Notes: generated by a model from the sequence alone, not told the origin. A DNA stretch of 64,000 nt from JAAETI01 sp964195945 (GCA_964195945.1 CAXMRC010000135.1:84845-148844), one strand, 5' to 3'. Positions 1 through 8,307 are shown, numbered from the stretch's first letter. Numbers and translations: made by a program.

Positions 1-220
1 CCGTAGCGGGCTTCTCGAAGAACCGCAGTACACGCGGCCTGCGGACTACAAGGGCTGGAAGGTGCCAGAGATCCTGCTCTCGGGTGATCACGGCAGGGTG
101 GAGGAGTGGCGCCAGCGACAGCGGACGGAGCGCACCAGGCTGCGCCGTCCGGACCTGTTGTCTGGATTGGATCGAGAGGCGGCAGAAGAAGAGTTAGCGC
201 AATCGGAAGACCTCGGGTAA
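1..220 (+). CDS. trmD: tRNA (guanine37-N1)-methyltransferase, C-terminal end
   Basis: Partial gene entering from the left edge, read from base 2 to a TAA at 218-220. The visible 72 residues include LLEEPQYTRPADYKGW and VPEILLSGDHGRVEEW, the C-terminal signature of TrmD, which uses S-adenosylmethionine to methylate G37 of tRNAs and prevent frameshifting. Its position directly before rplS matches the conserved rpsP-rimM-trmD-rplS order. Only the C-terminal domain is visible. Confidence 0.95.
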   Translation, partial: RSGLLEEPQYTRPADYKGWKVPEILLSGDHGRVEEWRQRQRTERTRLRRPDLLSGLDREAAEEELAQSEDLG

Positions 221-250
221 ACTCTCGTCTTCGAGTTTCCCTTTTTTCCC
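219..250 (+). terminator. weak hairpin plus T-run between trmD and rplS
   Basis: A 6-bp inverted repeat AAACTC/GAGTTT (219-224 and 233-238) starts at the trmD stop and is followed by CCCTTTTTT. The stem is A/T rich and short, so it could be a partial terminator or attenuator that sets rplS levels relative to trmD. No experimental signal can be inferred. Confidence 0.3.
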
Positions 251-268
251 TCATTCGGAGGAACCCCC

Positions 269-613
269 GTGAATACGGTCGATCAAATTGAGTCCGCATA
301 CCTGCGCGACGACCTGCCGGACTTTTCGCCAGGCGATACCGTGCGTGTAAACGTGCGCGTCGTCGAAGGTGGCCGAGAGCGTGTCCAGCTCTATGAGGGC
401 GTTGTTATCGCCCGCAACGGCGGAGGCGCTCGCGCTTCTTTCACCGTCCGCAAGCTCAGCTTCGGTGTTGGCGTGGAGCGGATCTTTCCGCTGCATGCGC
501 CGATAATCCATTCCATCGAGGTAATCCGTCGTGGCGATGTGCGCCGCGCCAAGCTCTATTACCTGCGTGATCGTGTCGGCAAGGCCGCACGCATCAAGGA
601 GAAGCGGGACTAG
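269..613 (+). CDS. rplS: 50S ribosomal protein L19
   Basis: Protein of 114 aa, the usual length for L19, which sits at the 30S/50S interface. The SFTVRKLSFGVGVERIFPLHAP segment (split here: SFTVRKLSFGVGVERIF, then PLHAP) and the ending RAKLYYLRDRVGKAARIKEKR are characteristic. The GTG start at 269 is preceded by CGGAGGAA at 256-263, a strong ribosome binding site. It lies 48 bp after trmD and 7 bp before lepB, probably one transcript. Confidence 0.97.
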   Translation: MNTVDQIESAYLRDDLPDFSPGDTVRVNVRVVEGGRERVQLYEGVVIARNGGGARASFTVRKLSFGVGVERIFPLHAPIIHSIEVIRRGDVRRAKLYYLRDRVGKAARIKEKRD

Positions 614-620
614 TCCCGTT

Positions 621-1301
621 ATGAGCGAACTACCTGGGGATTACGACGAGAGTCCCGATTCGAGTGTGCTTGGAGTGACCACAGTCTTGGACGATCCTCC
701 GGTCGATTCGTCCGGGTCGCGGCGCTCGGAGACATGGTCTTTTCTCAAGGAGCTTCCGTTTCTCATCATCGGTGCGTTGATCGTCGCCGTCTTGGTGAAA
801 TCGTTTCTTATCCAGGTCTTCTGGATCCCATCTGGATCGATGGAAGAAACGTTGCAGATCGGTGACAGGGTCATTGTCAACAAGCTTGCCTATCGACTGG
901 GCGATCCGGGTCGTGGTGACGTAGTGGTCTTTGAGCCCGAGACGTTTGAGTCAGAGTCGATCGTCACCAAAGTCTCGCGCAACCTGCTCGAGTCGATTGG
1001 TCTGCGCACTCCCGAGTCTGATCTGATCAAACGGGTGATCGGTCTCCCTGGAGAAACGATCGAGGTCAAAGACAATCAGATTTACATCAACGAAGCACCG
1101 TTAACAGAGCCCTATTTGGCTCAGGGCATTCGCATGAATGATTTTGGACCGGAGTTGGTGCCCGTCGACAGCTACTTCGTCATGGGGGACAACAGGAGTT
1201 CCAGTAGGGACAGCCGCGTCTTTGGTGCTATCGACGGCCACCGGATCGTGGGGCGCGCCTTTTCCGTTGTTTGGCCACCGGGTCGTTGGGGCGGGCTCTG
1301 A
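621..1301 (+). CDS. lepB: signal peptidase I
   Basis: Protein of 226 aa from the ATG at 621, the first start after rplS; a longer in-frame reading back to 531 would lie inside rplS. A single N-terminal membrane segment spans about residues 45-66. The catalytic serine is S73 in IPSGSMEETL and the general-base lysine K137 in IKRVIGLPGE; MGDNRSSSRDSR near the C-terminus is the S26 family box. It cleaves signal peptides of Sec and Tat substrates outside the membrane. Placement after rplS matches actinobacterial order. Confidence 0.96.
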   Translation: MSELPGDYDESPDSSVLGVTTVLDDPPVDSSGSRRSETWSFLKELPFLIIGALIVAVLVKSFLIQVFWIPSGSMEETLQIGDRVIVNKLAYRLGDPGRGDVVVFEPETFESESIVTKVSRNLLESIGLRTPESDLIKRVIGLPGETIEVKDNQIYINEAPLTEPYLAQGIRMNDFGPELVPVDSYFVMGDNRSSSRDSRVFGAIDGHRIVGRAFSVVWPPGRWGGL

Positions 1302-1942
1302 GCGAGCCAATCTCGAGGCTGAACGGCTTGCGTCTCGCCGATGCCGCGGCAGAACTCGGGGCGTCGGACGACCGTCTCGGTCGTTTGCTTTTGGACAACC
1401 AGGTCCCTCCCATGTGGGGCCGGGACGAAGGCTTTGCGACCCTGGTCAAGATCATTCTCGAGCAGCAGGTCTCACTCGACAGCGCCGCAGCAGCGTTTGC
1501 CAATCTCAAGTCGGCTATTGGCGAGGTGGAGCCAGACAGGTTTCTCTCCCTCAACGACACTGAGCTGAAGACCATCGGATTCAGTAGACAGAAGACCGGC
1601 TACTGCCGCGGTATCGCCACCCAATTGATTGACAAGTCGCTCGATCTTGAGGCATTGGCAAGCGTCCCTGATGAGGAAGCGCGGGGGCGCCTCACGGCCC
1701 TAAAGGGCGTCGGCCCGTGGACGGCTGATGTCTATCTCTTGTTTGCGTTGCAACGTCCGGACATATGGCCAATGGGCGACCGGGCTCTTGTCGTGTCTAT
1801 GGCGGAGAATCTCCCTCTAGACGAGATCCCTAGCTACGAGCAAGCTGCGCAGATTGCGGACGTGTGGCGGCCGTGGCGGTCGGTCGCAGCCCGGATGCTG
1901 TGGCACGCCTACCTGAGCAACCGGGGGCGAAACCTCAACTAG
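1271..1942 (+). CDS. DNA-3-methyladenine glycosylase, AlkA/HhH-GPD family
   Basis: Protein of up to 223 aa. A helix-hairpin-helix motif LKGVGPWTADVYL (about 144-156) is followed by WPMGDRAL with D170 as the probable catalytic aspartate; LEQQVS at 63-68 is the conserved wedge-region helix. The family excises alkylated bases in base excision repair. The start is uncertain: TTG 1271 or TTG 1286, both inside the lepB 3' end, so translation is probably coupled. It stands where many actinobacteria carry rnhB, between lepB and the DUF2469 gene. Confidence 0.85.
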   Translation: MATGSLGRALSEPISRLNGLRLADAAAELGASDDRLGRLLLDNQVPPMWGRDEGFATLVKIILEQQVSLDSAAAAFANLKSAIGEVEPDRFLSLNDTELKTIGFSRQKTGYCRGIATQLIDKSLDLEALASVPDEEARGRLTALKGVGPWTADVYLLFALQRPDIWPMGDRALVVSMAENLPLDEIPSYEQAAQIADVWRPWRSVAARMLWHAYLSNRGRNLN

Positions 1943-2096
1943 ATGGCGACAGTGATGTCGTTCAGTGATAGCCCAAGATTGGGTTTGTCACAGCAAGCAT
2001 TGATACTCATTGTTGGCGGGGTTCATTAGAAGAACTCCCGTACCGGCCCCGAACCGCTTAGTATGCGAATCCGCTTCAAGGAATGCAGGAGAGGCA

Positions 2097-2393
2097 ATGG
2101 GCGAGGAAGACCTCGAGCGCTACGAAACCGATGTCGAGCTACGAATCTACAAGGAGTACCGCGATGTGCTCCCGCTGTTCCGCTACGTCATCGAGACCGA
2201 GCGTCGCTTCTACCTTGCCAACGAAGTCGAGCTGCATACGCGTCGGTCTGAGGGGTCGGTCTACTTCGAGTTGGAGTTGAACGACGCATGGGTATGGGAC
2301 ATGTACCGACCGGCCCGGTTCGTCAAGAGCGTCAAGGTGATGACGTTCCGCGACGTGAACATCGAGGAACTCGAGCCAAGCTCGGCTCTGTAG
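2097..2393 (+). CDS. DUF2469 family protein
   Basis: Protein of 98 aa, MGEEDLERYETDVELRIY onward, matching the DUF2469 family that is conserved in actinobacteria between rnhB and yraN (Rv2901c in Mycobacterium tuberculosis). Function is unknown. The ATG at 2097 was chosen because AGGAGAGG lies 4-10 bp upstream and the family begins here. Rich in charged and aromatic residues, no membrane segment. The upstream 150 bp contain a CCCAAGATTGGG hairpin (1972-1983) and a TTTGTCACAGC motif also seen before both comM copies. Confidence 0.9.
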   Translation: MGEEDLERYETDVELRIYKEYRDVLPLFRYVIETERRFYLANEVELHTRRSEGSVYFELELNDAWVWDMYRPARFVKSVKVMTFRDVNIEELEPSSAL

Positions 2394-2719
2394 GGGGCCG
2401 CAGAGCTCTCGGGTCCTTTGGCGAGGCCGTTGCTGCCCGCTTTCTCCAAGATCGTGGCGCCACCATTGTTGATCGCAACGTACGTATCGGGCGAGGTGAG
2501 CTCGATCTGATTGTCTCCATCGATGGCGAGGCCACCGCGGTTGAGGTCAAGACAGGGTCAGCGGCGGGCGAGAGCGATCCGATCTATCACTTCGACGAAG
2601 TCAAACAGCGTCAGGTGCGATCTCTTGCCGGTCAAACCGGCGTCTATCGAGTGGACTACGTCGGGGTCACGGTGTCCGCCGCCGGCGTTACCGTTCGTTG
2701 GTTACCCAGAGTCTGCTGA
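2288..2719 (+). CDS. yraN: YraN/UPF0102 family nuclease-like protein
   Basis: The conserved part begins at GRRALGSFGEAVAARFL (about codon 37) and shows GRGELDLI and AVEVKTG, the D...ExK pattern of the restriction-endonuclease-like fold. Members sit next to comM and dprA and are suspected to act in DNA processing. The only ATG codons in frame are 2288 and 2294, about 100 bp inside the DUF2469 gene, with no usual start near the conserved core, so the true start (long overlap or a rare codon) is open. Conserved region about 107 aa. Confidence 0.85.
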   Translation: MGMGHVPTGPVRQERQGDDVPRREHRGTRAKLGSVGGRRALGSFGEAVAARFLQDRGATIVDRNVRIGRGELDLIVSIDGEATAVEVKTGSAAGESDPIYHFDEVKQRQVRSLAGQTGVYRVDYVGVTVSAAGVTVRWLPRVC

Positions 2720-2920
2720 CGGGTATCCCGTGCGACGCTGTTCCTTGAACCAGCATCCGCGATGCCAATGGCGCCGCAGATCCGGGGCGTGTTCGGGGAC
2801 AACGACTAGATGCCCAACTCCGGCGAGGATGTCACCTTCGCAACCGGGACAGGTATAGACCTTTCGTGCCTGATAGGGCTGGATGACGTTGACCACAAGT
2901 GGTCCGAGGGGGGATTCCAT
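2702..2920 (-). CDS. small zinc-ribbon-like protein, conserved in actinobacteria
   Basis: A 72-aa reverse-strand protein from the ATG at 2920. It contains VYTCPGCEGDI and later HWHRGCW, a CxxC...HxxC-type pattern that could bind zinc. Similar small proteins with QPYQA, CPGC and PDLRRHWH are common in actinobacteria (recalled, not searched). Its start lies 2 bp after the stop of the 37-aa membrane protein, so the two are probably translationally coupled. Its end overlaps the yraN end by 18 bp, tail to tail. Confidence 0.75.
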   Translation of the reverse strand: MESPLGPLVVNVIQPYQARKVYTCPGCEGDILAGVGHLVVVPEHAPDLRRHWHRGCWFKEQRRTGYPSADSG

Positions 2921-2922
2921 CG

Positions 2923-3036
2923 CTACCCGCCGTACAGGGCCCACAGCACGACCGCCACGGTAATCACGATGAATATGACGACGATTGCCACATCGACGCC
3001 CGTTTTGTCTTGCTGGCGAAAAGGATTGAAGCCCAC
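2923..3036 (-). CDS. small single-pass membrane protein (37 aa)
   Basis: An ORF below common length cut-offs: GTG at 3036, reading GFNPFRQQDKTG and then a strongly hydrophobic helix (VAIVVIFIVITVAVVLWALY, residues about 16-35) to TAG at 2923-2925. Short proteins starting NPFR followed by one membrane helix recur in actinobacteria at similar places (recalled). It forms a two-gene unit with the zinc-ribbon gene, separated by 2 bp, and diverges from the enoyl-CoA hydratase 35 bp away. There is no clear ribosome binding site, so the start is less sure than the reading frame. Confidence 0.65.
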   Translation of the reverse strand: MGFNPFRQQDKTGVDVAIVVIFIVITVAVVLWALYGG

Positions 3037-3071
3037 GGCGCGCAGCGTAGCGGCTCTGTATTGTGTAGCCG

Positions 3072-3860
3072 GTGAACACCTCACCTTTTGTCCTGGTCAA
3101 GGACGTAGGCGTAATTCGTTGGCTTACATTGAACCAACCGACCAGAAAGAACGCTGTCCCCACCAGCGGATGGGGCGAGATCACCACGGCGCTTCATGAG
3201 TTCACTGCATCAGCACAACGTGTTGTTGTCCTGACCGGGTCTGGCGATGACTTCTGTTCAGGTGCCGACATGAACCTCGAGCAGCTGGATGAATTGCGAA
3301 GTCCGGCGGCGGGTCGGGAGTACATGAGGGGACCAGGGGCAGCGGCCACGGCGCTGCATCGGTTATCGAAACCGTCGATTGCCGCCGTCGATGGGGTGGC
3401 GGTCGGGGCTGGCATGAATCTTGCGCTTGGCTGTGACATCGTGGTGGCAACCGATCGGGTGCGCTTTGCGGAGGTATTTGTCAAGAGAGGTCTGACACTC
3501 GACTTTGGTGGGACCTGGCTCTTACCGCGACTGGTCGGGCTGGCCAGGGCGCGCGAATTGGCTTTGACCGGTCGTGTGGTTGAGGCGGGCGAAGCTCTGG
3601 ACATCGGCCTGGTGAACCGCGTTGTTGATCCGGGGGAGTTGGAGGCGACGGCGCACGGGCTGGCTGTTGAGTTGGCCGGGGGAGCGCCAATCGCCCAGCG
3701 GTTCATCAAGACCGGTCTGTCTCGATCTCTCGACATGACTTTCGAGCAGGCGATCGCATACGAGGACCAGGCCCAGGCTGCGCTGCTTGCTTCTGACGAT
3801 CTTCGTGAAGGCGTCGATGCGTTCTTCGGGAAGCGGACTCCGCACTTCGAAGGTAAATAG
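3072..3860 (+). CDS. enoyl-CoA hydratase/isomerase family protein
   Basis: Protein of 262 aa with the crotonase fold: oxyanion-hole segments DFCSGADMN and VDGVAVGAGMNLALGCD, then RFAEVFVKRGL and GGTWLLPRLVG. The glutamate in FAE occupies the position of a catalytic acid of hydratases, consistent with hydration of enoyl-CoA in fatty acid degradation, although substrates of this superfamily cannot be read from sequence. GTG start at 3072. It is divergent from the two small reverse genes with only 35 bp between, so the promoters overlap. Confidence 0.88.
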   Translation: MNTSPFVLVKDVGVIRWLTLNQPTRKNAVPTSGWGEITTALHEFTASAQRVVVLTGSGDDFCSGADMNLEQLDELRSPAAGREYMRGPGAAATALHRLSKPSIAAVDGVAVGAGMNLALGCDIVVATDRVRFAEVFVKRGLTLDFGGTWLLPRLVGLARARELALTGRVVEAGEALDIGLVNRVVDPGELEATAHGLAVELAGGAPIAQRFIKTGLSRSLDMTFEQAIAYEDQAQAALLASDDLREGVDAFFGKRTPHFEGK

Positions 3861-3951
3861 TCGGACGTATCTGGCGATGAGAGTTCACCGGTCACCAAGC
3901 TGATCAGGGCCAGGTCGCGGTCTTGTCACTGCTGACCCATAGGTTGGGGTC

Positions 3952-5421
3952 ATGCTTTCTTGTATTACTTCTGTTGTCCTTGTTGGAGCTGAGCCACGCC
4001 TGGTGAATGTTGAGGTGTTCGTCGGTGGTGGTAAGCCGACGTTTCATGTTGTTGGGTTGCCGGATGCGGCGGTGCGTGAGGCTAAGGAACGGGTTCGGGC
4101 TGCTATCCAGGCGTCCGGGTTTACGTTTCCTGGTCGCCGGGTCATTGTGAATCTGGCGCCTGCAGATGTGCCGAAGGGTGGTTCGGCGTATGACTTGCCG
4201 ATTGCGCTTGGGGTGTTGGTTGCGTCGAAGGCGATCCCTCCTGCGGCGCAGGCTGTGGTTGCGCTTGGCGAGTTGGCGCTCAACGGCACGGTTCGTGCTG
4301 TTCGTGGCGGGTTGGGGGCAGCAATGGTGGCGGGGGAGGCCGGGTTGCGGTGTCTGTTGCCTCCCGATTCTGCGGCGGAAGCAGCTGCTCTTGGGGAGAT
4401 CCCGGTGAGTGCGGTGGGGACTTTGGTTGAGGCGGTTTCGGTTGCGTTGGGTGAGTCGGCGGGTGCTGCTGTGCCGGAGTTGGTTGCGGAGTCGTCGGTG
4501 GTTGCCGACCTTGCTGATGTCCGTGGGCAGATTTTGGTACGGCGAGCACTTGAGATCGCGGCGGCCGGTGGTCATCACATGTTGATGACGGGGCCTCCGG
4601 GTGCGGGCAAGACGATGCTGGCTCGGGCTTTGCCGGGGATCCTGCCCCGTCTGGCGGGGATGGAGGTTGGGGAGGTGGCGTTGACCTGGGCGGCGGCGGG
4701 TGCGGCTCGTCCCGATCCGACTCTGGCGCCATTCCGATCGCCGCACCACTCGGCTTCTTTGGCAGCCTTGATCGGGGGTGGCTCTGGTATCCCGGTTCCG
4801 GGTGAAACCGCGTTGGCGCACAAAGGGGTGTTGTTTTTGGATGAGCTTGGGGAATTCCCGGTTCATCTGCTGGATTCGCTGCGGCAACCTATGGAAGAAG
4901 GCAATGTTGTGGTGTCTCGTAAGGGTGCGTCGGTGCGTTTCAATACTGAGTTCCAGCTAGTTGCCGCCACGAATCCTTGTCCGTGTGGGTACGACGGCGA
5001 TCGGCTTCGGCAGTGCAGTTGCCCGGAGCGAGCGGTGAATCGTTACAAGCGGCGTTTGTCTGGGCCGCTTTTGGATCGTTTTGACATCGTGGTTCGGGTG
5101 CCCCGGGTCGAATCAACCGAGATGGCGGGGGAGCCGGGGGAGCCGAGCGCGGCTGTCGCCCCGCGGGTGGCCGCGGCGAGGAAACGTCAGAACGAACGGG
5201 GATGCCGCAACGCCCGCCTGGGTCGTGTGGATCTCGACGCTCTCCACTGGCACGATGCAGTGGCGGGGATGCTGGAGAACGCGATGCGAACATCGGCGTT
5301 GACTGCTCGTGGTTGGGACCGGGTGCGCCGTGTGGCTGCCACCATTGCCGATCTCGAGGAATCTGAACTCATCTTGGACGCCCACATAGCTGAGGCCCTC
5401 GCCTATCGGGGTCAGCGATGA
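3952..5421 (+). CDS. comM: Mg-chelatase-like AAA+ ATPase ComM (intact copy)
   Basis: Protein of 489 aa. An N-terminal Lon-S16-like domain (residues about 20-165) precedes the AAA+ module with Walker A GPPGAGKTML, Walker B VLFLDELGEF and sensor segment AATNPCPCG; the Mg_chelatase C-terminal domain ends ALAYRGQR. ComM helicases extend heteroduplex branches during natural transformation. ATG at 3952; the stop overlaps the following dprA start (ATGA). It is the intact member of a duplicated pair: the region around 11559-11720 holds a collapsed second copy including upstream sequence. Confidence 0.95.
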   Translation: MLSCITSVVLVGAEPRLVNVEVFVGGGKPTFHVVGLPDAAVREAKERVRAAIQASGFTFPGRRVIVNLAPADVPKGGSAYDLPIALGVLVASKAIPPAAQAVVALGELALNGTVRAVRGGLGAAMVAGEAGLRCLLPPDSAAEAAALGEIPVSAVGTLVEAVSVALGESAGAAVPELVAESSVVADLADVRGQILVRRALEIAAAGGHHMLMTGPPGAGKTMLARALPGILPRLAGMEVGEVALTWAAAGAARPDPTLAPFRSPHHSASLAALIGGGSGIPVPGETALAHKGVLFLDELGEFPVHLLDSLRQPMEEGNVVVSRKGASVRFNTEFQLVAATNPCPCGYDGDRLRQCSCPERAVNRYKRRLSGPLLDRFDIVVRVPRVESTEMAGEPGEPSAAVAPRVAAARKRQNERGCRNARLGRVDLDALHWHDAVAGMLENAMRTSALTARGWDRVRRVAATIADLEESELILDAHIAEALAYRGQR

Positions 5422-5876
5422 ACGATGCCAGGCTCCAGGTTGCCTTTGGTGGTCTGCATCCCGACCGGGTGCGAGGTCTATACGTCGACCACGGACCGGT
5501 CGGGACATTGCGACGTCTTGAGGCCGGAGCGATCAAGACAACCGATCGGGTGCAGCGGGCGTTCTCGATCCCCGCCAAGGCGAGAAGACAGGAACTCGAC
5601 GATGTTGGTATTTCGGTCATCTATCGAGGGGAACCCGGCTATCCCGAGGAGTCGGGTCTTTTGCCGGATGCTCCGGACTTGTTGTTTATCAGGGGCGGTC
5701 TTGTCGACACGTCTGCGGTTGCTGTGGTGGGGACCCGCCGCTGCACTTCGTATGGGCGGCGCATAGCCGAGATCTATGGGCGAGCCATTGCCGCAGCCGG
5801 CTGGCCGGTCGTCAGCGGACTAGCGAGAGGGATTGACGGGGCGGCCCACCAAGAGGCTTCGATATCGGGCGGTTGA
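5418..5876 (+). pseudogene. dprA: dprA copy 1, truncated after codon 145
   Basis: An ORF of 152 codons whose first 145 align without gaps to the full-length DprA at 11717, through AGWPVVSGLARGIDGAAHQ. After base 5853 the sequence changes to an unrelated EASISGG and a stop. It keeps the nucleotide-binding start VGTRRCTSYG but lacks the rest of the Rossmann fold (FPPRNR, GALITAE) and the winged-helix domain, so it should not load RecA. It overlaps the comM stop by ATGA as in an intact pair. Decay by junction with the cargo segment is inferred. Confidence 0.9.
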
Positions 5877-6204
5877 GGATCGCGGCGTTCTCGCAACAGA
5901 TTTGTCGATCTCGAGCGAGAAGGTCAGCGGCGCTGATAGGCGGGCGCGGATCTGCCCGTCCGCTGGCATGAAGGATCGGGGTCATCGGGACCTCCGGCCC
6001 TAGGGGACACACCGCGCTGCGGCAAGATGATCGGAAGGACATCGAGGAGGACAACATGGCGGTCGGGGGGACTCAGACAAGAGACGGCTCGGAGATCGTA
6101 CCGCTCCTTCCCCCGAAGTCGGAGTCCTGGCTGCGCTCGAGGGCGCCGCCCAGATGTTGAGCGAAAGCCGATGAGATATCGCGAGCTGATTCGGGCATTT
6201 GGGC
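5877..6204. other. 328-bp gap without a recognisable gene
   Basis: Sequence directly after the dprA break. I found no protein I recognise in any frame. A 34-codon frame from ATG 6056 preceded by CGAGGAGG has a usable ribosome binding site but an unremarkable peptide. The gap may be debris from the recombination that brought in the cargo. Confidence 0.5.
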
Positions 6205-6861
6205 CTACGCGTGGAGGACCAGCCACACTGCCAGATAGTGAGCCGTGAAGGCAACGGCGGTCAGGGTGTGGAAGACCTCATGAAACCCGAACCAAATGGG
6301 CGAGGGGTTTGGAAGCTTCATGCCATAGACAATGGCTCCGAGGCTGTACAAAACGCCTCCCACCACGATCAGAACGACTGCGGCGACGCCAGCGCCGTCG
6401 ATCAAGTCGGGTAGAAAGAAGATTGCCACCCACCCGATAACAACGTACAACGCTGTGTACAGCCACCGGGGAGCTCCAACCCAAAACACTCTGAACACCA
6501 CTCCGGCCAACGCACCAATCCACACGATCAGGAGCAACGTTCGCCCGTTGTCAGGTGGCAAGGCGAGGACGGCGAATGGTGTGTAAGTCCCAGCGATGAT
6601 CAGGTAGATGTTCGAATGGTCCATGCGTCGGAGCAGTCCCTCAATACGAGGAGACCACGAGCCTCGATGAAGTAGGGCGCTCGTACCGAACAGGAGAGCG
6701 GCACTCACGGCGAACACAGCGGAGGCGATACGACCCTCTTGCGTAGGAGCGGTCGAGATGAGAACGATGCCTGAGAGAACCGCCACTGGGAACATCGCTG
6801 CATGCAGCCACCCCCTCAGCCTTGGTTTCAAGCTTTGAAGAGAGTCAGGGCGGGCTTCCAT
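6205..6861 (-). CDS. hemolysin III / PAQR family membrane protein
   Basis: Protein of 218 aa with about seven hydrophobic segments. Family marks are SALLHRG near residue 62-68, RMDHSNIYLIIAGTYTP (about 79-95) and the C-terminal HEVFHTLTAVAFTAHY with the paired histidines that bind a metal in PAQR proteins. Bacterial members are named hemolysin III or YqfA and may act in membrane lipid homeostasis; a toxin role is not implied. It is the first cargo gene between the two dprA copies, on the opposite strand. Confidence 0.9.
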   Translation of the reverse strand: MEARPDSLQSLKPRLRGWLHAAMFPVAVLSGIVLISTAPTQEGRIASAVFAVSAALLFGTSALLHRGSWSPRIEGLLRRMDHSNIYLIIAGTYTPFAVLALPPDNGRTLLLIVWIGALAGVVFRVFWVGAPRWLYTALYVVIGWVAIFFLPDLIDGAGVAAVVLIVVGGVLYSLGAIVYGMKLPNPSPIWFGFHEVFHTLTAVAFTAHYLAVWLVLHA

Positions 6862-6893
6862 GATGCGCCCACGCTAACCAACCGACCCTCGAA

Positions 6894-7041
6894 CCGGCAA
6901 TATGTGCGGTTGTGGCGGCGGCCCGCCTCACCTCATACTGGTGTGATACCAGCCATTTGATCGCACATCGATGATGTCGATTCCGCCCCGAAACCGGAGG
7001 TTCCCATCACTGGGTGTCTTGGTAGCAGCCGAGCATATGTG
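6894..7041. repeat. cargo intergenic repeat R1
   Basis: The first part (6894-6997) matches R2 at 7824-7924: shared ATATGTGCGGTTGTGGCGGC, GTGTGATA, TCGATGATGT and CCCCGAAACCGG. The second part (about 6980-7041) matches R3 at 10532-10595, with GTGTCTTGGTAGCAGCCGAG then CATATGTG identical. Bases 6980-6997 can be read as IPPRNR, resembling the DprA motif FPPRNR. It separates the PAQR gene from the GNAT gene. Confidence 0.8.
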
Positions 7042-7084
7042 CCGCTATGCGTGGGTGAGCCCAGGCATAGCTGCCTCATCGCCC

Positions 7085-7747
7085 CTACTGGTCGTCGATG
7101 CTTCGGTCCATTGTCATCGGGCCACCGTGCTCTGCGATCGAAGCGAACACGGCTGAGCCACCGAATCGATACTCGCCATATGAACGTTCGGCCTGGTTCT
7201 TGAACCCAAGTCGCCTGAAGATGTGCTGCGATACGGGATTGGTTGCCTCTGTAATTGCGGATGTGTATCCCTTGGCGGCTCCGTTTCGTAAGCATGCCGC
7301 AACGAGCTGCTGTCCAATGCCGCGTCGGGCGAACCGTTCGGCAACACCCAACAAGAACAAGTGCAAATACTGGCCGGACACGATCGTCCTTCCATCCCGA
7401 TACTCAGTGTCGATCTGGCCGAGAAGGTCGAAGATGGGGCCGAACTTCTCAGACAACCCATCGAGGCCTTGAGGTGGCGCCGCTGCCGCATCGTCCGTTA
7501 GCAACGCTCCTGCGAGCTGACCCGTCTCACGGTCTCGTGCAATGATCGTCAACCCATCCGCTCCCGCTCCGGGGAGCCACAGTGTGACGAAAGCTTCAAA
7601 CTCGTCGGGCGTGAGACCGACGGCGATTGCGGGCGGATCGTGCTGGGTAAAACTCTCGGCGAGTAGCCGACCGATCTCGGGTGTGTCGTCGGTTTGACAA
7701 ATCCGATACTCGATGCCCGACACCTCAAGCAGTAGCGGGTTGATCAT
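7085..7747 (-). CDS. GNAT family N-acetyltransferase
   Basis: Protein of 220 aa. Acetyl-CoA binding motif A is visible as LHLFLLGVAERFARRGIGQQLV (the RRGIGQ segment, about residues 137-145), followed by ATNPVSQHIFRRLGF, the usual C-terminal GNAT pattern. The substrate cannot be told. ATG at 7747 with CGGAG upstream. It is flanked on both sides by related repeats R1 and R2 and reads against comM-dprA. Confidence 0.88.
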   Translation of the reverse strand: MINPLLLEVSGIEYRICQTDDTPEIGRLLAESFTQHDPPAIAVGLTPDEFEAFVTLWLPGAGADGLTIIARDRETGQLAGALLTDDAAAAPPQGLDGLSEKFGPIFDLLGQIDTEYRDGRTIVSGQYLHLFLLGVAERFARRGIGQQLVAACLRNGAAKGYTSAITEATNPVSQHIFRRLGFKNQAERSYGEYRFGGSAVFASIAEHGGPMTMDRSIDDQ

Positions 7748-8307
7748 GCTGACTCCGGTCTTGGATGAGAAGCGTGAAGGCCAATCCTAGAGCCAGCAAG
7801 CTGCGATTCCTGGCCACGCATATCCGGCGATATGTGCGGTTGTGGCGGCCAACCACACATCGCACATGTGTGATAGCAGTCATGTGATCACACGTCGATG
7901 ATGTGGATTCGGCCCCGAAACCGGGGAAACACATAGAGGGATTACCTCGGTCGGTTGGCAATGCATGGTGGCTTCGGAGGAACGGCCCTATCTGTCGAGG
8001 TTGGTCCGTATCCGGGATAGGGGGGTCGGATGGGGCGGGCAAGTGGACTTGGACTTTTGCGATGATCCGGGAGGGGTGACTTCAAGGCTAGGGGAGGTCG
8101 GGCGAGTCGTAGGTGCCGTATCTAGGTCGGGGTAGGGACGTTCGGCTCAGCTCCGTCCTCGGCTGCCTAATCCCCGATCGAGTGGCAGGACCACGACCGT
8201 CACACCACCGAAACCCTGGCCGTCTAACCGAGGTGTCCGACCAGAGGGGGGAAGCTTCACAACCTCGTCATGGACCCTGTAGGTTGGCGTTGGAGAGGAT
8301 TTTCGAT
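7748..8307. other. intergenic region between GNAT and the SLH protein
   Basis: Divergent spacer of 560 bp. It holds repeat R2 (7824-7924). Near its right end is a possible promoter for the SLH gene, TTCACA (about 8257) and TAGGTT (about 8281), then GGAGAGGA at 8291-8298 as ribosome binding site. I see no gene in the remaining sequence; the in-frame extension of the SLH ORF back to 8113 lacks coding character. Confidence 0.5.
7824..7924. repeat. cargo intergenic repeat R2 with hairpin
   Basis: Related to R1 over about 100 bp. It contains an imperfect inverted repeat, TGTGCGGTTGTGG and CCACACATCGCACA (7833-7845 and 7852-7865), and the perfect 10-bp palindrome TGTGATCACA at 7883-7892. It ends with CCCCGAAACCGG as in R1 and R3. 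Confidence 0.75.

Noticed and set aside
3904..4887. 327-codon open frame on the reverse strand
   Set aside because: It lies opposite the comM coding sequence and is extremely rich in Arg, Gln, His and Pro, the pattern of an antisense shadow in GC-rich DNA; no ribosome binding site or family match.
5924..6226. 100-codon reverse-strand frame in the gap after truncated dprA
   Set aside because: Composition is Arg/Pro-rich, no start signal, no recognisable domain, and it overlaps the PAQR gene end on the same strand.
7883..7892. CRP-type operator (TGTGATCACA)
   Set aside because: The half-sites are adjacent without the 6-bp spacer needed for Crp/Fnr dimers, and the sequence is part of repeat R2.
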